Below are positions 1-10,100 of a stretch of DNA of 21,041 bases, piece by piece. A program made the position numbers and the translations under genes. The notes below the pieces were generated by a model. The model saw nothing but the letters and a program-made list of their open reading frames with translations. It did no database searches and was not told where the DNA came from. The stretch comes from Pleurotus djamor (Eukaryota > Basidiomycota > Agaricomycetes > Agaricales > Pleurotaceae), in the NCBI GenBank assembly GCA_029747585.1, contig JAPEVF010000782.1:1-21041 (forward strand), given 5' to 3'. Each line of letters begins with the position of its first letter. Within the stretch, counting starts at the first letter, position 1.

Positions 1-128
1 ATATGGTATTTGCTGATATTCGGAAGCATGACAGAGTCGCGATGTTTCATTTGGGTGTATCAGAAGAGTAATGTACTTATACGAGATGTACTAAGTTACC
101 AATATTCTATCTATCTATAGACTATGTA

Positions 129-2006
129 TCAATTTTCATCGGTCTCTGTGGCTTTAGCATCATCCTCATCAGCTCCGTTTTGAAGAACAACTGAGGTACC
201 AGGTATAGTGGGGGTGACACTGGCACTGTCAGATCGAGAGCGAGAGGGAGTGGAGATGGGACGACCATAGCGAGGGGGTAACATAGGAGCTGGGGTAGCA
301 ACCCGTGATGGACGAGGCATTTGGCGGTGAGTGGGTGTGTGCACTTGGGCGTGTTCGTGACGAAGCTGAGGTGGAGTATCACCTTCCATGTAACGGATAG
401 TGCCGGGGGGATCTTCCCGAAGTTGGTTCTCATAGACATGATCAGCCTCGTGAGGGTCCATCGCGATCGTGGAACCACCACCGCCAGGGTAGACAACATA
501 CTGGAGTCGGTGGTTGGAGGTATTGGAGCGGGGGACAGGAGGGAGGGGATGGGAGTGGATCATTGACATCATCTCCGCACGATCAGCACGGCGCTCAGCG
601 TCCGAACGAGCACGTTCGGCTTCGGCAAGTTGGGTACGAAGGCGGTCCAAAGTAGCTTGGCTGTCTCGGAGCTGGTTGGAAAGGACAATGAGCTGGGTGT
701 TTTGGATGGAGCGCTCCGCACGAGCATCCGCGCGAGCAGCATGTGTGGCGGGATCAATGGCTTCGGTAAGCTTGCTGAGGAGGGCTTGGTTGTTGGTGCG
801 TTGTCGAGGGGGTGGGCGTATGGAAAGGCGATCACTGTCTGTGCGGCGAGCAACAAAGGAAGTAGCTTCCTTTGACTCAGCCTTGACCTTGACGGAGGTT
901 TTAGGCGCGGGTTTGTCGTCGTCGTCGCTGGACAGCTCGATGGTGTCAGGAGGAGAGTCAACAATATCTTCATCGTCGAGGTCACGAGTGTCGGCCTTCT
1001 CGTTCATGAGAGCATCAATCTCGTGGGCACGCTCAATCTCCGATGGGCATTCCCCATCACCCGTGGGTTTGGGAGTTTTCACGAACTGAAACAATGTTAG
1101 CAAATTTGAAATAACAGTGGAAGACAAAGGATGGAACTCACAGCTTTGAACTTCAGTTCGAGCGACCGCGCAGTGCGTTGCGGTCGACCATTCTCCTCGG
1201 CCCACTCGTTGTAAAGGGTAGCGACCTCTTCCCATCCCTTCGCAGCAAGAGGAAGAACTTCCGAAGCAATATTGAGGAGTGTGTCGCAGTCGTCGGACGA
1301 GTAGTTTTGGGCGCCAGCCGCACGACCACGCTTCTTGACTTCAGGCTCAGCGGAAACCGAGGCCTTCCGCTTCGAGACTTTGGATGGTCCAGCTACGGCG
1401 TTGGTCGAGGCGCGTTGCTTGCCCTTGCCTTTGGAATCGCTACGGCGAACACCTGCAACTCGAGAGGCTGGGCGGATATTGTCGAACATACGGTGTGGGG
1501 GAGGGAGCTCTTCGTCGTCACTTGGAGCAAGGGGGTCATTGATGTTGGGTGGGGGAAGGAGAGGAGGGGGTTGATGGGCCGCATATCCAGAGGGCACCCC
1601 CGGGGGAGGATACGGAGTCATGTAGGGCTAGTGTTTGTTTGATCAGTGATGAGAACGACTGGAATGGTGGATTAAACGTACCATTCCATACGGCCCAGGG
1701 GCCGGGACGCCATTAGGATGAGGGTACCCGGGAGGAGGGTGACCAAGGGCACCAGGCCCTGGCATCGGCAAGCCTGGAGGTGGTGGGAGGCGTCCAGGTG
1801 CACCGTTGGGACCAGCATTCTGAAAAAAANGGGTTGATAAGTTTAGGAGAGAAAGATAGATAGGAAAGTTGTCAACGTACTTGGGTTGGATCATAAGTCC
1901 ACCTAGGGGGATCCTGATTGGCATCGGACTGAGACTGAGACTGAGGGCGCCGATTGGTGATATCGTCGAAGGGAGCTTTGCCGTTGGGATTTTGGGAGTC
2001 AGACAT
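129..2006 (-). CDS. DUF6818/Myb-like domain protein, proline-rich with coiled coil (568 aa)
   Basis: Four exons on the minus strand: 2006-1881, 1819-1682, 1627-1142 and 1085-129. All three introns are GT-AG and phase 0, giving 568 residues. Residues about 43-130 are Pro/Gly-rich and disordered. A basic stretch at about 171-190 (SKRK, KKRGR) could be a nuclear localisation signal. Residues about 195-275 form a small helical domain with YSSDDCDTLL, GWEEVATLYNEWA and FVKTPKPTGDGECP. This matches the DUF6818 family I know from basidiomycetes, which resembles a Myb/SANT fold. An acidic Ser/Asp tract follows (about 285-310), then an Ala/Arg/Glu-rich coiled coil (about 350-425) and a low-complexity tail. 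The start was chosen because the frame opens there and a TATAAAA box lies about 100 bp upstream. A chromatin or DNA-binding role is inference; the family has no established function that I know of. An N at about 1830 falls in intron 1 and does no damage. Confidence 0.8.
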
Positions 2007-2107
2007 AGCGATTAGAGTTGGAGAGACGTGAGAAATGAGTGTGCGCAAAGTGGATGCAAAGGAGAGGCTGTGGCGATTGTGTTGGAGTCCATCGTGCTTG
2101 AGGTGCC

Positions 2108-2115
2108 CTTTTATA
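2108..2115 (-). promoter_or_regulatory. TATA box of the DUF6818-like gene
   Basis: TATAAAAG on the minus strand, about 100 bp upstream of the ATG at 2006. The spacing suits a fungal core promoter. Called from motif and position only. Confidence 0.5.
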
Positions 2116-2501
2116 CAAGATAGAAGCTTTGATATGTGAATGTCATTATTGGCTGGCTCGCTCATTGATGAGGACATACCTCAGCACATGGCGCACACAA
2201 TTCGTTGCGCCCTCCAAGAATCCCGCCCTGCAAAGAATGTGAAAATCCTTCTAGCGAGCGAGGTCTCTCCTGGTCGTTGCTGCCTGCAGGCAGGAGGATG
2301 CAGGGAAAGGTGGTTCAGTCAATGTGGTGCACAATCGCAACGAGGAACGGGTAGGTAACAAGTCGGAGCGCGAGTGATTGCATTGAGGTTGGAATTGCGG
2401 GTGGTGAGTAGAGACTGACCAAACATGTAGGAGGAAGTAAGTGGACGATGTCATCGCGGACTGTGAATATAGAGTTTTGGAGGTTTGTGACGACGAAATT
2501 G

Positions 2502-2535
2502 GTCTGGAAGGGGGGGGTCAACCCCCCTTCCAGAC
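2502..2535. repeat. Near-perfect inverted repeat (hairpin) with a G8/C6 core
   Basis: The left arm starts GTCTGGAAGGGGGG and the right arm ends CCCCCCTTCCAGAC. They pair over 14 bp around a centre of about 6 nt (ggtcaa). The G run is two bases longer than the C run. No gene ends nearby, so it is not an obvious terminator. It may be a fold-back relic. Confidence 0.8.
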
Positions 2536-2772
2536 TGATATCTAGAAGAGGGTGTTGCAACAGTTCGGAACTTGATTTTCGATGACATAATCAGTAATTT
2601 AACCATATTAGGGAGAGTGGCAACGATTTGGTGCAATGTTTATTTCTAGAACAAGTTTCTAAATCCTGCGGGAAGTCATCCAGTATGACTCAGACTCGAT
2701 TGCAGCAGGTCGGTAGTCCCATGGTACTCGCTGTACGTGACATCTTCCTTCCATTTCAGTTCACAATCGGCA

Positions 2773-2802
2773 CATGTTCAACGCATGTTCAACGCATGTT
2801 CG
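2773..2802. repeat. 11-bp tandem repeat (catgttcaacg, 2.7 copies)
   Basis: Two complete units at 2773-2783 and 2784-2794, then a partial third unit to 2802. Non-coding context; minor slippage repeat. Confidence 0.8.
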
Positions 2803-2841
2803 AGAAGTGCTCGATGGTGGCATAGCGGACGTGTAAGGTCC

Positions 2842-2868
2842 AAGCTTGAGCTTGAAGCTTTGAAGCTT
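2842..2868. repeat. Cluster of three AAGCTT units
   Basis: AAGCTT occurs at 2842-2847, 2855-2860 and 2863-2868, with the related gagctt between them, linked by TTGA spacers. It is a short imperfect repeat with no visible function. Confidence 0.7.
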
Positions 2869-4569
2869 GAACATACTTGGTTTTTTTTTATATAACGACT
2901 TGTGTTTACCAGGCTAACCTCGTTCGTACGCGTGACAGACATGCATTGTGATTCATGGTGCCGAAATGGCCGCATCCAACCGGGAAAGATCGAGTCAAAA
3001 GTGCGATGACACCGATCACAAACCAAGCAGACAGTTGTCGGAGTCACACAAAGTGTCAACCATGAGTGGGGGGCTTCGTTCAGAAAGCCCTAAAAATGAC
3101 TATGGACCTCTTATACCGACGACAGTTTTGTCTCCAATCGTCAAGAGTTATTTCTAGAAGAACACACCCGTATGTATAGTCAGACGGGATGGTATGATCG
3201 GTATTAGAGATTTAAGCAGACTACGGCGTCCGAAGTGGCCTCCAATCACCCTGCAGGGTTCTCCTCCACTTGTTACTCGTCGTATGGACGCCAGGAGTCA
3301 TAATTTCAGATTCACTTCAATTTCGTCATCAACCTGAGTCATCAGGTACTAGGTATTCAACTTTATGTCGCGGTCGTACCGGAAAATCGTGTTCATTTGA
3401 TGCGCACCGCGGCCGTGTTTCCTTCAGAATTTGCTGCTGTGTTGAGAACTTCATTGGCGTCTATCGTACGCCTTGGGTTTCTAAATTCCCGCCCAGAGCA
3501 AAGTTCAGGCACTGCCTGAACGATGCTTATTTTGAAGACACCGCCGAAGCGACGCGACGCATGCGACTGACCGTTTCAATACGGACTAAACACTGATCAA
3601 TCACAAACTCGAAAGGCCGCATGCCGTGGCAGAACCCTTGCTTGCTGAATACAAGCACCTCATCCTGTCGCAGGACGATAAACTACCTAGATGCATGCCA
3701 TCCACACCCCCTCATATCGTATCAGGCCAGATTGGAAAAGGTTCACTATATAATAGTCCATGGAACATTTCAATACGAAGTCAATGAGGCGGTCCATACA
3801 CCATCGCCACCAAGACCCTACAGCTACAACCACGAGCAAAAGACCGTACTTAATACGACATGGGGACCAACACCGGGTCATAGCAGTAAGAATTAATGAG
3901 ACAATGCAACCATATAAGTCCATGGAACACAACAGAAGAGAGTCCGCGACACCGTTCATAAAGGGAGACTACCACGACGAATGAAGACAAGCTACCTGTA
4001 AACTGGCGAGTGAGAAAAAATCAGCAACACATGATGACCAGGACAACGTACCAGAACCCACTGTACCATCAGGCATTGTGAGCTTGCCTCTTCGATAGGC
4101 TCTGGCTCGCAGACCGCATGGAGTACAGCTTGCGTTTCGGCGGTGTTCAAACCTTAGGCAATGGGGGACTGAGTATATCATTGCCAACGACATCGTCACT
4201 GTAGGCATCATTACGCTTTGACTTGATAAAATGGTGCGTGAGCGTGAACTTGATGGTGACTGTTGCTCCTTCGAGGCGGCGTCGAGAAGAAGGGCACAAG
4301 ATGCCCGAGCAGGTCAAAGACAGACCTTGTGAGACCAAGCCTTCTTTTATCGCGAAGCTCCTTCGTAGCCGCTTGGGCATCCTCGGTATAAACAGGCCAA
4401 TTGCCGATTGTCCAAGCTAGCATTGACGTCGTCAGTTGGTGGTCGGCGCCGTTACTCTGAAGTGCTGAACAAACCTACCATTTGACTCCCTCTGTTCGTC
4501 GTACACCAGCCACCTCACTATTGATCCCAACCTCCTACACGTCCAAAGTCCCACAGAAGGAACTGTCAC

Positions 4570-4878
4570 TCACAGAGAAACAGAGAAGAGGACGTGATAA
4601 AACTTGACCTTTATCGGCCCTCCATGTTCCTTGAGCTCCCAACCCATCGCTTCCGCGCCTGGGGTTGCAATCAGCCCTTGGATTAGGGCCACATTCTTTG
4701 CGACGACCGCCTAATCAGGAGAGGGAGCCGATGCGTTCAATGAGAGCTTGAGGTCAGTAAACTTGAGCGAACGCTTGCTACGCGCCATCCAACCACCATC
4801 TAGCCCGAACCAGAAGCGTTGCTCCAAGATCTGAGCGAGGATACTGACAGCTGGTTTCAGTACAAACGAGCAGCGTGA
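4570..4878 (-). pseudogene. Decayed coding-like relic, family unknown
   Basis: Read on the minus strand, 4878-4570 is open except for one TAG at 4713-4711. The residues look protein-like and of mixed composition: QILEQRFWFGLDGGWMARSK, LKFTDLKLSLNASAPSPD, then after the stop AVVAKNVALIQGLIATPGAE and GWELKEHGGPIKVKF. Further coding-like pieces continue in other frames towards lower coordinates, such as MLAWTIGNWPVYTEDAQA from 4423. I do not recognise the family. The internal stop and frame changes suggest a pseudogene fragment, though a gene with introns I failed to resolve, or chance, is possible. Confidence 0.3.
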
Positions 4879-5227
4879 CTACCTAGTTGCATATGATCGC
4901 CAAGGCTTTGATCGCTTTGGTACTTTCGGATGATCGCCGGACAGCGTCGCAGCCAGGCGGCGGCATGGAAAATGACTGGTTCTAGTTCAAGGCGGGTCCC
5001 CGCGAGTGGATGTGCACGAACGGGTGCAAAACGGGCAGCGACGGTACTTGTCAGTGATACTAATGACAGAGGAAGAGACGAGTATCATGAAGGCGAATGC
5101 GGGCATTATTCATATCAGGATATGCTGTCGTAGAGGAACACACGATTTGAAGTTAAGGACAGACGGCAAAGGGGCCTCAAGCAGGCAGACACAAACATAC
5201 AAACAATGGCTTCAAATAAGGGGGACA

Positions 5228-5430
5228 CGGTAGACGAGAGCTACGAGGATCGATTTCAGGTGTCGGGTTCGAACCTGGCCTCGGCAACCCAGCCCGGGCG
5301 CTTCGTCTGCTAGGGGCCGCTAGAATTGGGGAGAATTATAACACAATGTTCCTGTCCTCCTAGCCTCCAAGCACAAGCTCTTGCTGGTAATTAATCATAA
5401 ATCCTAGCTATAACAAGGTATTAGAGAAGC
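5228..5430 (+). repeat. Left inverted arm of the fold-back element
   Basis: It pairs with 6032-6223 and contains GGTTCGAACCTGGCC at about 5267-5281. It has 9 extra bases after ctcggcaa compared with the right arm. Confidence 0.8.
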
Positions 5431-5433
5431 TGA

Positions 5434-5748
5434 GAGGCGCGGAAGCAGTGTATTTTTGAAAATACATATTTCCTCCTGTCAAAGGTACCAGTTGGGTACC
5501 AGGGGTGGATCTGCATCAACGTTGGACAACTGTTCTATCCATTTGGACGCGAGGATGGAGAGAAAATCAAGCTACCTGAGCGGTCTAGAAAATTTGCGAG
5601 AATAAAGGTTCCTGGCACAATCCCGTCTTTCAATCCTGTCCGTGATGTCGAAGGGAGTTCTGCGGGAAATATGCCGGGAGGTGATGGCAGCTGGGTATCG
5701 TCTGGTTCAGAGGGAAGATTCGCTGGGGTATCAGGATTACTTGTATAG
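5434..5748 (+). other. 104-codon open frame without an ATG inside the fold-back element
   Basis: This frame runs from just after a TGA (5431-5433) to TAG (5746-5748), filling about half of the element's interior. Residues include GYQGWICINVGQLFYPFG, RSRKFARIKVPGTIPSF and NPVRDVEGSSAGNMPGG. The first ATG is far inside, so it is not a normal stand-alone gene. It could be a captured exon fragment or chance. I do not recognise it. Confidence 0.3.
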
Positions 5749-6031
5749 CATGTACCCCGGCGGTCAGTCGATCAACAGTCGATCACAATTTTGGGAATGA
5801 GCATTATCTACGACAATTGTCAGTCAGGCACCAAGATTCTCTGAGGATGCTACACGCTGAAAATATACTCTTGGGGCGNAAAATCTAGCAACGCGGAACA
5901 CGATGGTTAGAATGTATTTCTGCCGCTGGATGACAATTTTCGAGCCCACGGGAAGATGAGCTGCCCCTGTACGAATCACCCCTGGGCCTGGACATGAATA
6001 TTTTCCCAACGGCGTCCATTTCACCATCCAC

Positions 6032-6223
6032 CTTCTCTAATAGCTTGCTATAACTAGGGATTACAATTAAGCACCGTAAAGAACTTGTGCTTGGAGGCTA
6101 GGAGGACAGGAACATTGTGTTATAATTCTCCCCAATTCTAGCGGCCCCTAGCACACGGAGCGCCTTGCCGAGGCCAGGTTCGAACCGACAACTGAAATCG
6201 AACCTCGTAGCTCTCGTCTACCG
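6032..6223 (-). repeat. Right inverted arm of the fold-back element
   Basis: Reverse-complement partner of 5228-5430, with perfect identity over 69 bp (6084-6152). It lacks the 9-bp insertion of the left arm, and its B-box-like motif has one G fewer before TTCGAAC. Confidence 0.8.
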
Positions 6224-6333
6224 TAACACGACCATGATCACTGGTGAAAAGTAGTGAAGTCCATGAGGTACAGTGACAATTGAGCTCGTCATTGATGATC
6301 ATGCGAAAAGTACGCAAATATTCTTTATTTATC

Positions 6334-6425
6334 GGTTACTTTTTTGAAGACAGGTTTTGGACAGGTTTGTTACTTTCGGAAAGTAACAAAACCCACCGAG
6401 CACAATACTTTGACTGGAAGTAACC
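6334..6425. repeat. Small fold-back patch with ggttactt ends
   Basis: ggttactt (6334-6341) is inverted at 6418-6425. Nested inside is a hairpin at about 6366-6391, tttgttactttc against gaaagtaacaaaa. GTTAC or its complement recurs several times up to about 6495. It may be a degraded miniature element. Confidence 0.5.
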
Positions 6426-6639
6426 AATCATTATCGTGAGGCGCGCTTGCGTACTATTTTGTTACTGATTGAACCCGCTCCCTTAAAGTAACTTTCTATG
6501 CACGCAGTGTGAATACAGTCCAGCTATTCACTGGAGCATGGCCGAAGCTCAATGTCAGACCCATTTCCAACTAGATGAGCCACTGGTTTTCAATAGAGGG
6601 TGAGATTGAACAAACTATTGGTGCTCAAGCCCTCACTAT

Positions 6640-6865
6640 GTACAGTCAATTTCACTGGATTCCTCAGGGAATTATCCACTGTTGGACTCTGTTGGTGTAT
6701 TCAATATCCATTGGATTCCATTAGAGATGTGTCCACTGGACTTCACTGGTGTCGAAGGAAGATGAACATCCAGCTGGAATCGCTTGGATGTGACCGGAGA
6801 ATCCAGCCCATTTAGTCCACTTACTTTAGCGGGATTCCTTTGCCCGTTGGATCTAGCTGGACATG
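6640..6865. repeat. TCCANTGGA-type quasi-palindromic repeat block, copy A
   Basis: Repeated variants of tccactggattc: ttcactggattcc (about 6651), tccactgttgga (6677), tccattggattcca (6708), tccactggacttcactgg (6730) and tccagctgga (6768). The half-sites are inverted, so each unit is nearly palindromic. The same vocabulary recurs at 11.4-11.7 kb. Confidence 0.6.
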
Positions 6866-7034
6866 TGATGGCCAATGAGGAAGAGATTCAGATATTGTTG
6901 TATTGTTGAATGCACTGTCAGAATATTGACACATAGATTCATACACTGTCATTTAGTATAAGTCATTCTGAGCTTTACTTGGCAGGCATAAATGGATTTT
7001 GGATTTTCCATCTCTGGACCTTCTCATTTTATTG

Positions 7035-7066
7035 AAAGCGCGCTTTGCGAGCGCTTCATTACGTAA
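7035..7066. promoter_or_regulatory. Two palindromic motifs in the VPS34 proximal promoter
   Basis: AAAGCGCGCTTT (7035-7046) is a perfect 12-bp palindrome. TTACGTAA (7059-7066) is a perfect 8-bp palindrome of the CRE/bZIP half-site type. Both lie 45-80 bp before the ATG. A role as factor-binding sites is inference. Confidence 0.35.
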
Positions 7067-7112
7067 TCAGTCCGTGGGCCGATCATCAGCACCTTGACCT
7101 CACACCTCCACC

Positions 7113-10100
7113 ATGGACAAGGACAGCCGAGATGACTTTACTTTTGCCAAACTTTCAGACCTCAAATTTTCTGTAACATTGCGCATGTCCGTGTGGTCAT
7201 TGTACTTAGTATCTCCCTAACTGTTCATTGACTTTCCGAAGTTCTCAGTTAGAAGGCATCCATAAGCCCAACTCATTCAGTGAACTACTTCAGAATCCTG
7301 ACCTGCGTTTCCATGGTGTTCAGTCTGCGTAAACAGTCACCTTTCTATTTGTTGGAGTTCCCTTTGCCTCACGTGCTTTCCAGGTCACTGTCAGACTTAT
7401 ATGTAACCTGCCAGATTGTGGCAGACAACAAGCCTATCACTATACCCTTCCGTACATCCTTCAAAGCATTCAAGAACAACTACATGTATATTCACTGCCC
7501 AACCGGTTCCTTCACAGCCTGACAATTTGTTGATATTTAGCTGGAATGAATGGATTACCTTCCCTCTCCGCTACTGTGATCTACCGTTGAACTCTCAAGT
7601 TACTTTCACTATATGGGATATTGCTGGTCCCAGAGCAGCAATGCCTCTTGGTGGATCTACTTTCCGCCTCTTTGGAAAGAAATGGTGGGTTCATAGGTCT
7701 TCTTCAAATGAAGCCACCATGTTAATAAGGAAGTAGGACCTTGCGACAAGGCAAACATAGATTGTGGTTATGGCCTGGGGTTGAGGCAGATGGAGCCAAT
7801 GATACAAATACACCAAGCAAACTGGATCACTCCGATGAGATGGGGAGACTGGAAAAGGTTCGCTTTGCATCACTTACCTCCTCAGTGATGGGTCTAAATG
7901 GTGGATGCTTATTTCTAATTTATAGTTGGTTAAGAAGTATGAGCGTGGTGACCTACCCAAATCAGATTGGTTAGATAAAATGGCATTTCGGAAAATGGAA
8001 GACATTCATTCTGTATGTGACACATGCTTTCCACCCAAAATATTGGTATCCATGAAAGCACTCTGTTCCTCAGGCTGAGACAGAAAAGTCTGAGAATTTG
8101 TTCCTATATATTGACCTTCCAAGGTTTGATTTTCCAGTCATCTACACTGAGCCGGTGAGCCTCCCCTTCAATGTTGCCATTGCCACTTAGTTCATTCACA
8201 TGTAGGAAGTCCTTAATGTCCCCGCCTTACAATTCGGTACAAACACATCATCTCTCCAATCCACCAATCCTGGACCTTTATCGTCCTCACTCAGCCAGGA
8301 CCCTCATCTTTGGAGTGTCATAGATCCAGATATCTCCAGGGAGAACCCTGTTGAGGACAAGCACCGACGACTTGTCCGCAGTCATCGCAGTGGACCTTAT
8401 GATAGGGAACTGAAACCCAATGCTAAAATTCGAGATGAATTAGGTGTTAGTACTGATTTTGAGTACATGATTTTGCTACTGATCTTTTTGAATGTGTGCA
8501 TTTTCTAGTTAATACTTAACTATGCACCAAGTCAGCCACTTACATCAGAAGAGAAGGACCTCATTTGGAAATTTCGCTTTTATCTGGTTAGGGACAAGCG
8601 GGGTCTCACGAAATTCTTGAAGTCCGTGACATGGAGGGACTCTTCTGAGGTCAAGCAAGCTGTAGAAGAACTTCTTCCTCAGTGGACTGAAATTGACACT
8701 GATGATGCCCTTGAGCTTCTCGGTCCCGGGACTGTAGACTCAAGGGTTCGTGCCTTTGCTGTGAAACAGCTTAGTAGGGCTGATGATGAGGTGAGTCTCT
8801 GTCTCTTCTTGTATGTATTGGCACCTGAGCCAAAAATATGTTGCAGGAACTTCTACTCTATCTTCTTCAGCTGGTGCAAGCACTCAAGTTTGAGAACGCC
8901 GCTAGTGATCAAAGATCATCTCGATCTGCCACCAGCGCCATATCATATGATGATAGTGGGCTTACAGACTTTCTGATTCAGCGAGGGGTCAAGAATGGTA
9001 TTCTTGGCAACAGATTATACTGGTACCTCATGGTTGAAATGACTCTTGAGGACCATGTAATTGCAAAGATGTATGGACGAGCTGTTTTCAAATTCATGAA
9101 TGAAATAGTCAAGGTAAGTCCTTCATGCTCCATTTTTCCTTGTTATTGGTCAATACCTTGTTCCAGTCTGAAGGTGGTGAGGAACGTCGAGAGTCAATTC
9201 GGCGCCAGGGCCTTCTGATAGAAACCCTTGCAAAACGGGCCAAAGAATTGAGAATGTCCAAAGAACCTCGCCCAAAGAAGATTGAAAAACTACGGGCATT
9301 CCTTTCTGACAGCAAACATGGGCTAGCCTCAATGCCCCCACTGCCCCTCCCACTGAATGCTCATATTGAGGTCACTGGCATTATTCCAGAGAAATCCTCA
9401 GTATTCAAGTCAAACCTTTACCCTCTCCTCCTTTACTTCCAATGTGCCGATGGTTCAGAGTTCCCTGTCATCTTCAAGGATGGGGATGATATGCGACAGG
9501 ATCAACTTGTCATCCAGCTCTTCACCCTTATGGACCGCCTCCTTCGGCAAGAAAACCTTGACCTCAAACTTACACCCTATGGGGTTCTAGCCACAGGGCC
9601 ACTTCAAGGCATGGCTCAATTTATTCCCAGCAAGACAATTGCAGCTATTGTCAGCGAGTTTGGAACACTGCTCAATTACTTGAGGGCACACTACCCAGAT
9701 GAAGGCAGTGTTGGAACAGCTGGTGTGGAACCTTCAGTCATTGACACCTTTGTACGGAGCTGTGGTGAGTTACCTTAGACATATTTGCAGGTCTGCTCAT
9801 CAACAATCCATAACACCCAGCGGGATATTGTGTTGTCACATATCTCCTTGGCGTAGGTGACCGGCACCTTGACAACTTGTTACTGACTCCTGATGGTAAG
9901 TGAGCGTATATCTCTTCAGTTGCTAGGTTTTGAATCTTAATCATGTTTGTCTACTTTAGGGCATTTCTTTCATGGTGTGTATGATCATTGAAACTGTGTT
10001 CCATTATTCATCTGTTACCTCAGTTGACTTTGGTTACATCCTGGGCCGCGATCCCAAGCCATTTCCCCCACCTGTAAAGGTTTGCAAGGAAATGGTTGAT

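Larger units (their letters stand above)
2116..5227. other. Gene-poor intergenic region
   Basis: About 3.1 kb with no convincing intact gene. Open frames here are short, lack recognisable motifs and overlap on both strands. The region holds a strong hairpin (2502-2535), short tandem repeats (2773-2802 and 2842-2868), a 15-bp near-direct repeat around tccatggaaca at about 3757 and 3918, and a decayed coding-like stretch on the minus strand (about 4570-4878). I see no tRNA. Confidence 0.6.
5228..6223. mobile_element. Fold-back/MITE-like element with ~200-bp terminal inverted repeats
   Basis: About 996 bp bounded by inverted arms at 5228-5430 and 6032-6223. A 69-bp core (5309-5377 against 6084-6152) is perfectly inverted. 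The outer parts are about 85-90% alike, including a 9-bp insertion in the left arm. Outer ends read CGGTAGACGAGAG and its complement. I found no clear target-site duplication and no transposase. Each arm carries GGTTCGAACCTGGCC, which resembles a tRNA T-arm or pol III B box. Two readings are possible: a non-autonomous TIR element, or two tRNA-derived SINE copies inserted head to head. An N sits at 5880. Confidence 0.75.
6224..7112. other. Intergenic region upstream of VPS34
   Basis: No gene seen. It contains a GTTAC-rich fold-back patch (6334-6425), a quasi-palindromic repeat block (about 6640-6865) and, close to the VPS34 start, AAAGCGCGCTTT (7035-7046) and TTACGTAA (7059-7066). Confidence 0.6.

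Noticed and set aside
514..1089. 191-codon plus-strand open frame
   Set aside because: It lies opposite the minus-strand DUF6818-like exon 4, is Ser/Arg-rich as expected of an antisense shadow, and has no motif.
2776..2870. CRISPR-like array from the short repeats
   Set aside because: The units are 6-11 bp, adjacent or irregular, in a eukaryotic genome; simple slippage repeats explain them.
3621..3984. Overlapping open frames on both strands around 3.6-4.0 kb
   Set aside because: They are short, overlap each other and show no recognisable motif or splice structure; treated as chance.
5250..5290. A functional tRNA gene
   Set aside because: Only the T-arm-like part is present; no anticodon arm or paired acceptor stem could be built.
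5228..6223. LTR retrotransposon or solo LTR pair
   Set aside because: The repeats are inverted, not direct, and no gag/pol-like frame lies between them.
8155..8205. Alternative VPS34 acceptor at 8190 (CTTAG)
   Set aside because: It leads straight into an in-frame TAG; the acceptor at 8205 gives the conserved continuation EVLNVPALQF.
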